Below, piece after piece: positions 1 through 6,086 of a stretch of DNA of 25,904 nt. Below the pieces are notes generated by a model. The model worked only from the letters and a program-made list of their open reading frames with translations, was not told where the DNA came from and searched no databases. A program made the translations under genes and the position numbers. The stretch comes from a virus. Each line of letters starts with the position of its first letter. Position 1 is the first letter of the stretch. Location of the stretch: IMG/VR virus record IMGVR_UViG_3300026518_000054, positions 1-25,904 of that record. One strand, 5' to 3'.

Positions 1-306
1 TTTTGTCGTTTGTTTTCTACTACCACTAAACCATTCATAAACAACTCTAATAATTTCAGTATCTTTTTCAAGTGCGTCAATATTCGTTTGTTTCAGTTCG
101 TTTTCCGCCCAGTTTTTCATAAGTTCAACAAGCTTTTTAACATCCTCGCTATTTTCCACAATCTGCCCGTCTTTAAATTCAATTTTGACGGGTGTGACGC
201 TCCATTTTTTAGTTTTATTTTGTGCCTTTATATCTTCCCAAAACTTTTCAGGGTCGCTATAATTTGCAAGCGTTCCTATTTTTGCTATAATTTCTCTTGT
301 ATTCAT
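1..306 (-). CDS. Unknown protein, cut by the left window edge
   Basis: An ATG at 306 opens a frame of 102 codons with no stop before the window edge, so the C-terminus is missing. The start is preceded by AAAAGGAGAAAAAAGA, a good ribosome binding site. The visible part is charged and soluble (begins MNTREIIAKIGTL, then a stretch rich in Lys, Glu and Trp ending near WFSGSRKQTTK) and has no signal peptide or membrane segment. I recognise no family. It lies downstream of the hairpin at 341-374, so it is probably outside the transcription unit of the small gene at 391-624, unless termination is leaky. It could be phage or flanking host DNA. Confidence 0.7.
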   Translation of the reverse strand, partial: MNTREIIAKIGTLANYSDPEKFWEDIKAQNKTKKWSVTPVKIEFKDGQIVENSEDVKKLVELMKNWAENELKQTNIDALEKDTEIIRVVYEWFSGSRKQTTK

Positions 307-340
307 TCTTTTTTCTCCTTTTATTTTTTTTAGGCATAGC

Positions 341-374
341 CTTATTAAAAAGCCCCGCAAGGCTCTTTAATAAG
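341..374 (-). terminator. Hairpin terminator, possibly bidirectional
   Basis: Arms 341-354 and 361-374 pair over 14 positions with one mismatch around the loop CCGCAA. Read on the minus strand the core is AAAGAGCC, loop, GGGCTTTTT, so the 3' arm supplies the U run. It lies 17 bases past the stop of the 77-residue gene and before the partial gene at the left edge. The same structure also gives a terminator-like arm on the plus strand. Confidence 0.75.
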
Positions 375-390
375 ACCCTCTTAGAAGGGA

Positions 391-624
391 TTACAATTTT
401 ACAGCTTTGCAGTTATTAACTTCTATGATTTTCCACCCTTTTTCATTTGCAATTTTAAGAGCTTTTTCTTCATACTCAACTGCAAAATTATCTACATCTG
501 CTACTCCACAACTTTCTATCATTTCTAATACCTCTCCACAACCACTATCAATAATTACAACTTCTTCATCTTCAACAGCCTCAATTAAGCTGTTAATTAA
601 ATCTTTTAAAAGTGTTGTTTTCAT
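391..624 (-). CDS. Small acidic protein of unknown function (moron-like)
   Basis: A 77-residue soluble protein with an acidic N-terminal half (run EAVEDEEVVIIDSG near residues 16-28) and two nearby cysteines in the first half (C29 and C39). I recognise no family. It is preceded by AAAAGGAAATGG as ribosome binding site. Its own consensus promoter lies 30-58 bases upstream and a hairpin terminator follows the stop, so it can be expressed apart from the late operon. That layout at the end of a structural module is typical of phage morons (lysogenic conversion, superinfection exclusion or anti-defence genes), but the function here cannot be read from sequence. Confidence 0.75.
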   Translation of the reverse strand: MKTTLLKDLINSLIEAVEDEEVVIIDSGCGEVLEMIESCGVADVDNFAVEYEEKALKIANEKGWKIIEVNNCKAVKL

Positions 625-653
625 TCCATTTCCTTTTGTTTTTGTTATGTAAA

Positions 654-682
654 ATTATAATATATTTTTGTTATAAAGTCAA
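654..682 (-). promoter_or_regulatory. Consensus sigma-70 promoter for the 77-residue gene
   Basis: On the minus strand a -35 box TTGACT (677-682) and a -10 box TATAAT (654-659) are separated by exactly 17 bases. This is the best -35/-10 pair in the window; the other promoters I see have only a -10. It reads into the gene at 391-624. Confidence 0.8.
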
Positions 683-684
683 GG

Positions 685-700
685 AAATTTTATAAAATTT
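685..700. promoter_or_regulatory. Perfect 16-bp AT palindrome next to the -35 box
   Basis: AAATTTTATAAAATTT is a perfect palindrome two bases upstream of the -35 box of the promoter at 654-682. It could be an operator or an UP-like element. In DNA this AT-rich it may also be chance. Confidence 0.3.
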
Positions 701-739
701 ATAAAAAAATAGGAAAAAAGATAAATTTTGAAGTATTTA

Positions 740-1030
740 TTATTTAATGATTAAGATTTTTTCTTTTTGATTTACTTTTAATAAATTATTTTTTTGTAGT
801 TCTTTTATGCTTTTAACTAAAATCGTAACGCTACATCCTAATTTTTCGGTAAGCTGCAAATATGTTTGATATTTATATGCTCCGCCCTTTATAAAAATAA
901 AGCTATATAACGCTTTTGAATATCCAGTAAGATATTTGCTACTAAAAACTTTTAAAATGCTTTCCGGGTTTTCTATTGCCGTAATATTAAGTAGAATTTG
1001 ATAATTAACTTCCAACTCTTTTTTATCCAT
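740..1030 (-). CDS. Small winged-helix (HTH) protein
   Basis: A 96-residue protein when started at ATG 1030 (MDKKELEVNY). The C-terminal half has the pattern of a winged helix: a helix YKYQTYLQLTEKLG, turn and recognition helix CSVTILVKSIKEL, then a short wing QKNNLLKVNQKEKILIIK. It is probably a DNA-binding regulator, with the target unknown. An in-frame upstream ATG at 1063 would add 11 residues encoded by A9G9 (MIYKKKGGGIT) and would overlap the preceding gene by 11 bases. I prefer 1030 because the G-rich tract ends six bases before it and can serve as Shine-Dalgarno sequence. A DNA-binding protein at the end of a tail operon is out of place functionally. Confidence 0.65.
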   Translation of the reverse strand: MDKKELEVNYQILLNITAIENPESILKVFSSKYLTGYSKALYSFIFIKGGAYKYQTYLQLTEKLGCSVTILVKSIKELQKNNLLKVNQKEKILIIK

Positions 1031-1036
1031 TGTTAT

Positions 1037-1054
1037 CCCCCCCCCTTTTTTTTT
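1037..1054 (-). repeat. A9G9 homopolymer tract (possible contingency locus)
   Basis: The minus strand reads nine A followed by nine G, directly after the stop of the 119-residue gene and before ATG 1030 of the winged-helix gene. With the present length the upstream ATG 1063 is in frame with the gene. Gain or loss of one G would break that frame but leave the inner start. Such G runs are well known phase-variation sites in Campylobacterota. Confidence 0.85.
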
Positions 1055-1412
1055 ATAAATCATATCTAACCGCTTTTATTCTGCTTTTAATAAACCCGTC
1101 TTGGAATATGTGTTCTATTTTTTTAACAATAAATCTATCTTTATTAAGTTCTCTCGGTATCCTGTGTGTAGGTGCATATATAGAAATAATATCGTTAATT
1201 TTTAAATCTGTAAAATCTGTCGTAAATTCTACAACCTGATTAATATACCCGTTTTCTAAAAATTCCGCTCTTGCTATTTTATCCGCTATTGTTTCATTTG
1301 TTATTTTTTCATTATTTATTATTTCTTCTCTTCCGTTTTCAATCCCGTCTAATACAAAAATACCGCTAAATTTAGGCTGTGCGTTTTGTGTTTGTGTGCT
1401 GTCTATAAACAT
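1053..1412 (-). CDS. Tail-tip associated protein, unknown
   Basis: A 119-residue protein. The second half (FTDLKINDIISIYAPTHRIP then RFIVKKIEHIF and SRIKAVRYD) reads as beta strands with the look of the closing domain of tail hub or baseplate proteins, where a coordinate-like value is described and then transformed. This is a weak structural impression. It follows the 243-residue gene by 11 bases and is the last of the tail genes, so a distal tail role is inferred from position. Its stop TAA runs straight into the A9G9 tract. Confidence 0.6.
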   Translation of the reverse strand: MFIDSTQTQNAQPKFSGIFVLDGIENGREEIINNEKITNETIADKIARAEFLENGYINQVVEFTTDFTDLKINDIISIYAPTHRIPRELNKDRFIVKKIEHIFQDGFIKSRIKAVRYDL

Positions 1413-1423
1413 TTTTTACCTTT

Positions 1424-2155
1424 TTAAATAAAAATAAAATCAATATCTGGATAATCATTTTTTAATTCTGCTTGTTTTGCGGTAGATAAATTTTTTATTT
1501 TAAAAGTTTGTATGGTGCTGTCTATTATACTTAAATTAAATTTGCTATCTACAACAGTATCAAATTCAATATAAATATTATCTATTTTTGCACTATAAAA
1601 AGTAAAATTATAATTATGTATATTTTCAATGTTTTTAAAAGCGTAATATACACTTTTAACACTATTACAATAATCAACTTCTATTTCTATATCATTATTT
1701 TTTAAATCAACCGTATCAAAAAAAGCATATATTTCACTAAGTGCGGAAATTGTGTCAAATTCTATATTTATCATTGAATTACTAACAATATTATTAAAAT
1801 TCAAAATTGCTTTTTGAAGAGAATTATCATCCTGTATATCAATATTCCAATAATCAACCGTTAAATTATTAAAACAAAAATCATTTTCCGCATAACTTGC
1901 ATTATAATTATTTATTCTTATATCGCTATATGTTCCACCTATCATTTTTATACATTGTATATTGTCAAATCTTTTATCACCGCTTCCGTTTTCAATCACA
2001 TTGTCGCACACACATTCCACCTGTATCCCTTGTTTTTCATTAATCATATAATCACCTCCAATTATTTTTTTACATTCATTGTATCCATTTATAAAATAAG
2101 CCCCGTCAATTACATTAAAATCAAGGCAACCTATTTTATAATTTAATGTTCCCAA
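1424..2155 (-). CDS. Beta-rich distal tail or receptor-binding candidate
   Basis: A 243-residue protein made almost wholly of short alternating beta strands with Asn- and Asp-rich turns and no long helix (for example IDNIYIEFDTVVDSKFNLSI). The repeated pattern of about 20-25 residues per rung, with phrases such as IEFDT occurring twice, resembles a solenoid or beta-helix, a fold common in phage tail spikes. No enzymatic motif is visible. It lies 9 bases after the 478-residue hub candidate, in the tail-tip block. The family is not recognised; the function is inferred from fold impression and position. Confidence 0.6.
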   Translation of the reverse strand: MGTLNYKIGCLDFNVIDGAYFINGYNECKKIIGGDYMINEKQGIQVECVCDNVIENGSGDKRFDNIQCIKMIGGTYSDIRINNYNASYAENDFCFNNLTVDYWNIDIQDDNSLQKAILNFNNIVSNSMINIEFDTISALSEIYAFFDTVDLKNNDIEIEVDYCNSVKSVYYAFKNIENIHNYNFTFYSAKIDNIYIEFDTVVDSKFNLSIIDSTIQTFKIKNLSTAKQAELKNDYPDIDFIFI

Positions 2156-2164
2156 TTTTAATCC

Positions 2165-3601
2165 TTAACAATTTAATTCATTCATATAAATGTTTTTTTT
2201 ATTTACAAAATAATCTAAAAATAACGGCTCTTGTGTTCCTAAATCAAACCTATAAGTGCCGTATTCTGTTAAATTAATTACAAAATCTCCAAACTCATCG
2301 CTTGTCGTGCTTCCTTGTGCTACAAATGCTGAGCTTGCCGTATCATATTTAGAAATATTTATCGTTTTATTAATGCTTGCATCCACGCTTAATCCCCAAT
2401 CGCTTATAGTGTTAAGTGTTAAGTTATAAGGCAAAGGGTAATAATAATTAAGCTGTATTTTGTGCGTATAATTTATAATTCTATCTAAATATTTAATATT
2501 AAAATTTATATTTTTTGGATACTTGCTATTTTCAATAATTCCCGCTAAAACATCGCTTTTATAGCTAACTTTAACTTCTCCCGTATATTCTTTATCAAAA
2601 ATAAGCAAATTATCGCCTATATCATAAGTATAACTATCAACGCCCTCAACCCCTAAAAGCTCCTTAATATGTGCCGTAACTTTTAAATATCTTTCATTGT
2701 TAAGCTCATATTTTTCAACTATTGTTTTTTCTTTTATCTCATAAGACAAATTAATTTCAGGTATTATGTCGGCTTTTGGAGAATAATATACATAAAATTG
2801 TGCTTTTTGCGGTGCAAGTTTATATTTGTTTCCCTTGTCATCTGTATAAATTAATATTTCATCCGGACTTGTATTTTGCGGATTCGGCTTAATTTCTAAT
2901 TTTAAAGCACTTTCAAATTTATTAACAAATTTATCATCTTTGTTTATTACTATTTTATTTACTCTTTTTTTAAATAAATCCGTGCTTGTGTTAAAGCTCT
3001 CTATATCTTTAATTCCGCTAAATTTAGTAACCGCTACATCATTTTTATTTATATTTTTTTTATCGCAAAAATAAATCGTTCCTTGTCTATAAAAAAATTC
3101 AAATCTGTATATTTGCATTAATTCATTAAGCAAATCAAAACCGCTTTTATTTTCTCCGTGTAAAGTTCCAATCAAATCAAAATTTGTTAAATTCGTAAAA
3201 TCTAAATTAATATCATCGTTAAAAATATTGCTTATTAATTCAACTAAATTTTTCCCTGTAACTTCTTTATTGATGTAGTATTTTTCATATTTAAAACTTT
3301 TACTTTTACAATACACTTTAATATTATTGTCTTTCAAATAATCAATAGCTTCTATACAAAATAATTCTTCTTGTATTACATTATCATTAATTTGCCATTT
3401 AACTTTTATTCTCTCAATATTATCACTTACAATAGACGGGTCATAATAAACTTTATTTGTTACAAAATCTAAATTGATATAACCTTTGTTTATTTCATAT
3501 AAAAAACTCCCCGCTTCTACATTTATAAGAAAATCATTAAGATTAATATTTTCATCCAAATGATTTATAAAAGAAATATTAAATTTTATATTTTTACTCA
3601 T
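2165..3601 (-). CDS. Tail hub / baseplate-like protein
   Basis: A 478-residue protein. The first 200 residues look like a tail hub (gp27/gpD/Tal type): beta strands with IKVKWQINDNVIQEELFCIEA, then a helix GKNLVELISNIF, and SGFDLLNELMQIYRFEFFYR followed by a strand GTIYFCDKK. A domain of that kind loads a small local geometry and is common to hub proteins of many long-tailed phages. The C-terminal half is beta-rich and probably carries accessory sandwich domains (for example DIGDNLLIFDKEYTGEVKVSYK). It overlaps the preceding gene by 8 bases. I assign a central tail-tip role with moderate confidence. Confidence 0.6.
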   Translation of the reverse strand: MSKNIKFNISFINHLDENINLNDFLINVEAGSFLYEINKGYINLDFVTNKVYYDPSIVSDNIERIKVKWQINDNVIQEELFCIEAIDYLKDNNIKVYCKSKSFKYEKYYINKEVTGKNLVELISNIFNDDINLDFTNLTNFDLIGTLHGENKSGFDLLNELMQIYRFEFFYRQGTIYFCDKKNINKNDVAVTKFSGIKDIESFNTSTDLFKKRVNKIVINKDDKFVNKFESALKLEIKPNPQNTSPDEILIYTDDKGNKYKLAPQKAQFYVYYSPKADIIPEINLSYEIKEKTIVEKYELNNERYLKVTAHIKELLGVEGVDSYTYDIGDNLLIFDKEYTGEVKVSYKSDVLAGIIENSKYPKNINFNIKYLDRIINYTHKIQLNYYYPLPYNLTLNTISDWGLSVDASINKTINISKYDTASSAFVAQGSTTSDEFGDFVINLTEYGTYRFDLGTQEPLFLDYFVNKKNIYMNELNC

Positions 3602-4310
3602 TAAAATCCCTTATTATTACTCGTTTAGGTGATATTTGCTTAAATGATATTCTTTCAAAAACAAAATTTTGTTTATTCACATATTTTTTTATTTTAAAAG
3701 GATTAATGATATCCTTATTGTTAAAATTCCTGTTAATTTTTTCTTTTAAGATGTTATTCTTATTATTAAAAATTCTTTTAATACTATAATAATAATTTGG
3801 GTCGTGTCCTGTGCTCATTTCCATTTTCACGCCTTTATATAATCCTAATAATAAAGTATCTCCTTTTAAAGTATAAATATAAAATTCTTTGCTTGTAAAA
3901 TCAATAATTGTATTTGGCTGATAATTGTTTGTGCTTCCATTTTTATTATAAAAATATTTGTTTGTTTGATTGAAATATATATAAACATAAAAAGCGCCGC
4001 CTCTTTTAACCACAGCATAAAATAAAGGAGTGCTTGTTTGTAGTGTTAAAGTTATTTTAAAATTTGTATCTTCATTTACTTTATATTGCATTTCATTCCC
4101 GCTACTTGTGTAAAATACATAATTACTACATTCTATATTCTGTATGCTATCGGGTTTCATATCTTCTAAACAATACCTTTTTAAAAAATAAGGTTTATGA
4201 GAATTTTTAAAAATTCTCCTATCTTTTTCAAAATAAAAATCAATTCCGTTATCACCAAACATTTTAATCGGCTCATCAAAAAAATCAAAGCGGTCGTTTA
4301 TATTAAACAT
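3594..4310 (-). CDS. Tail-tip protein, unknown
   Basis: A 238-residue protein, rich in aromatic residues, Asn and Lys. The middle part alternates hydrophobic and polar residues (FKITLTLQTSTPLFYAVVKR, AFYVYIYFNQTNK), as in a beta sandwich that could bind carbohydrate or pack against a tail. The C-terminal 60 residues are basic. No known family or catalytic motif is recognised. It lies between the 173-residue protein and the hub candidate and overlaps the latter by 8 bases, which suggests co-translation and a shared tail-tip structure. Confidence 0.6.
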   Translation of the reverse strand: MFNINDRFDFFDEPIKMFGDNGIDFYFEKDRRIFKNSHKPYFLKRYCLEDMKPDSIQNIECSNYVFYTSSGNEMQYKVNEDTNFKITLTLQTSTPLFYAVVKRGGAFYVYIYFNQTNKYFYNKNGSTNNYQPNTIIDFTSKEFYIYTLKGDTLLLGLYKGVKMEMSTGHDPNYYYSIKRIFNNKNNILKEKINRNFNNKDIINPFKIKKYVNKQNFVFERISFKQISPKRVIIRDFNE

Positions 4311-4318
4311 TTAAAACC

Positions 4319-4840
4319 TTAAAATTTGTTTACTTTAATATCTAAAAATACACTCCATTTGATATTTGTGCTTGCTTTTCCTGTAACTTTCAAATCAATG
4401 CTTGCTCCGCCTGTGCTGTCTCCGTTATTTCCAGCCGTTGCAAACGCCCAATTTGTATCATCTTTTACAATATCAGTTAAACTATTTGTTACGCTTATTG
4501 TTCCGCTTGCGTTTATTGTTGCATAAATACTACCTTCAAAAATCCACTTAGTGCTGTAATCATCCTGCAAGTTTTGTGAATATATATCAATATTTACTAT
4601 TGCTTTTATAGGTAAATTTGCAACGCTTGTAATTATTGTTTGTGTAGCGTCTGTCGTGCTTATTGTCGCACTTTGCAAATATCTTTCAAAGCTCCCATCA
4701 CTTGTTTTTATATTTGCGTCTAATTTTGTATCTATTGCATTTGCTAATGTATCTATATTGCTATCAAAATCCGCTTTTGTTAAGACTGTAGCATATCCGT
4801 CCATATTTGCAAAATGTTTTAGTGTGTCTTTTAATGCCAT
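4319..4840 (-). CDS. Beta-sandwich tail or fibre protein
   Basis: A 173-residue protein. A short N-terminal helical part (to about residue 45) is followed by a Thr/Ser/Asn-rich beta domain (SATISTTDATQTIITSV, IYATINASGTISVTN, then a Gly-rich loop near AGNNGDSTGGAS and final strands). This composition is typical of tail fibre or tail-surface beta sandwiches. No enzyme motif is visible. It starts after AAAAGGAGAAAAA, a strong ribosome binding site, 11 bases past the stop of the 45-residue gene. Function is inferred from composition and position. Confidence 0.6.
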   Translation of the reverse strand: MALKDTLKHFANMDGYATVLTKADFDSNIDTLANAIDTKLDANIKTSDGSFERYLQSATISTTDATQTIITSVANLPIKAIVNIDIYSQNLQDDYSTKWIFEGSIYATINASGTISVTNSLTDIVKDDTNWAFATAGNNGDSTGGASIDLKVTGKASTNIKWSVFLDIKVNKF

Positions 4841-4851
4841 TTTTTCTCCTT

Positions 4852-4989
4852 TTAATTACTTAAATTTTTTAATGTTTTAATCGGTAAAGGTTTGTCAACT
4901 AATTTCACTTTTACAAAAGGTTTATAACTTTTTGTATTTTGTTTTATTTGCTTGTTTGATATATCTTTCAAAACTTTCAAAATATCCAT
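4852..4989 (-). CDS. Very small basic protein (45 residues)
   Basis: The frame ATG 4989 to TAA 4852 encodes 45 residues with many Lys and no membrane segment (starts MDILKVLKDISNKQIKQ, ends TLKNLSN). It exactly fills the gap between two tail genes, starting 8 bases after one stop and ending 11 bases before the next start, as a real gene in a packed operon would. The ribosome binding site AAGGC is weak. No family is recognised. Confidence 0.55.
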   Translation of the reverse strand: MDILKVLKDISNKQIKQNTKSYKPFVKVKLVDKPLPIKTLKNLSN

Positions 4990-4997
4990 TTTAAGCC

Positions 4998-5669
4998 TTA
5001 TTTTTCATCATACCATACATTGCATACAAAACTGTTAAGCGGGTCTTCCATTGCTTCCGTATAAGTTGCTATATTTTCTTTCATCCAAATCCCCACATAA
5101 TCATTTGCATTAAGCGTTGTTAAATATATGCTGCTGCTCCCTGTCATTGTGTTATCAATAGTTTTATCCGTCCACAATTTAAAGGTTATTGTTTTTCCGT
5201 CATCACTTACACTATCAACATACATTCCCGTTATTCTGTTTTGTGAGCTGTCATAAATCGTTACCCAGTCATCAGTTTTTACAAAATCATTGACATTCCT
5301 ATCAACTGTGATTTGCTTATTTGTAGCGGCTACACTCACAACGCTAAACCCGCCGTAAACTCTAAAATTACTTTTATCTAAATCACTCTCAACATCACTG
5401 TGGTCGGCTTTTGTTTCAAGCCCGAAATAAATCTCTTCTGTCGGACTATCGGTATATTTTGCAACATCAATTCCAATCGTTAAAATATCAATATCGGTTT
5501 TAACAAAAAATTTGAACCAACGCTCCGCCCCAACTTCTGCTTCTCTTGGTCTAACAGGTAAAATCATAGAATTTGCGACACCGCTTTCAATCTGTGTGCT
5601 TGTAATATCCCCGCCGTTTTTTGTAGCGTCAAACTCGTCATAATTGCTACGCCAAAAAGTTATCGCCAT
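4998..5669 (-). CDS. Tail structural protein, unknown family
   Basis: A 223-residue beta-rich acidic protein. It begins MAITFWRSNYDEFDATKNGG and ends with Trp/Tyr-rich strands (YVGIWMKENIATYTEAMEDP, FVCNVWYDEK). The middle (ITVDRNVNDFVKTDDWVTIYD, ITGMYVDSVSDDGKTITFKLW) reads like a sandwich domain. No signal peptide or enzyme motif is visible. It has its own promoter-like cassette upstream (5675-5692), so it may be needed in higher amounts than its neighbours, as a surface or decoration protein would be. Family not recognised. Confidence 0.6.
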   Translation of the reverse strand: MAITFWRSNYDEFDATKNGGDITSTQIESGVANSMILPVRPREAEVGAERWFKFFVKTDIDILTIGIDVAKYTDSPTEEIYFGLETKADHSDVESDLDKSNFRVYGGFSVVSVAATNKQITVDRNVNDFVKTDDWVTIYDSSQNRITGMYVDSVSDDGKTITFKLWTDKTIDNTMTGSSSIYLTTLNANDYVGIWMKENIATYTEAMEDPLNSFVCNVWYDEK

Positions 5670-5674
5670 TAAAA

Positions 5675-5692
5675 CTCCTTTTTTGAATTATA
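5675..5692 (-). promoter_or_regulatory. -10 box and RBS cassette before the 223-residue gene
   Basis: The minus strand reads TGATATAATTCAAAAAAGGAG: a TATAAT (5687-5692) with an AAGGAG immediately downstream and no recognisable -35. It shares the string ATAATTCAAAAAA with the cassette at 15055-15074. Confidence 0.5.
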
Positions 5693-5699
5693 TCATTTT

Positions 5700-6077
5700 T
5701 TAAACTCTGCATAAATTTATTGTTACACTATACCAGCCGCTATTTTCATTTATTAAATTTTCAGCTATTACAACATTCCCTTTTTCAAGTGCGGGTCTAA
5801 CTTTTACACTACTATTATCTTCAAATGTCAAATCAACCACAACATCCAAATCATCTAAAAGCGTAACTATTTTATTCAGCGTTATTTCATTTATCCAGCC
5901 GCTCATTTTGCTTTCAAGCGTCACATAATTCGCGTTATTCCTTTTAGGTGTTTCATATACAATAATTCCTCCGTTAAGTGTATTAAACGCTTTACCTTTA
6001 ACATCTTTTAAGTTAAATTCTTCTTTAATAAAAAGCGGGTTATCAAAAGTTACCCCGCCTAAACTTACAGCTCTCAT
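5700..6077 (-). CDS. Small tail protein after the tape measure
   Basis: A 125-residue beta-rich protein (starts MRAVSLGGVTFDNPLFIKEEF, ends YSVTINLCRV). The layout of strands followed by a helix NEITLNKIVTLLDDLD resembles small tail-tip or tail-completion proteins encoded right after the tape measure gene in siphoviruses, such as distal tail-like proteins. The resemblance is of general shape only. It starts 9 bases after the stop of the tape measure gene (ribosome binding site AAAGGATAAAA). Confidence 0.55.
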   Translation of the reverse strand: MRAVSLGGVTFDNPLFIKEEFNLKDVKGKAFNTLNGGIIVYETPKRNNANYVTLESKMSGWINEITLNKIVTLLDDLDVVVDLTFEDNSSVKVRPALEKGNVVIAENLINENSGWYSVTINLCRV

Positions 6078-6086
6078 TTTTATCCT

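Noticed and set aside
10-333. Plus-strand frame at the left edge
   Set aside because: It is the mirror of the minus-strand gene at 1-306, which has a strong ribosome binding site and charged, protein-like composition; the plus frame gives a Phe-rich product typical of a reverse reading of AT-rich coding DNA.
683-739. Terminator after the winged-helix gene
   Set aside because: The stretch is AT-rich with a short palindrome but no GC-containing stem, so an intrinsic terminator cannot be supported.
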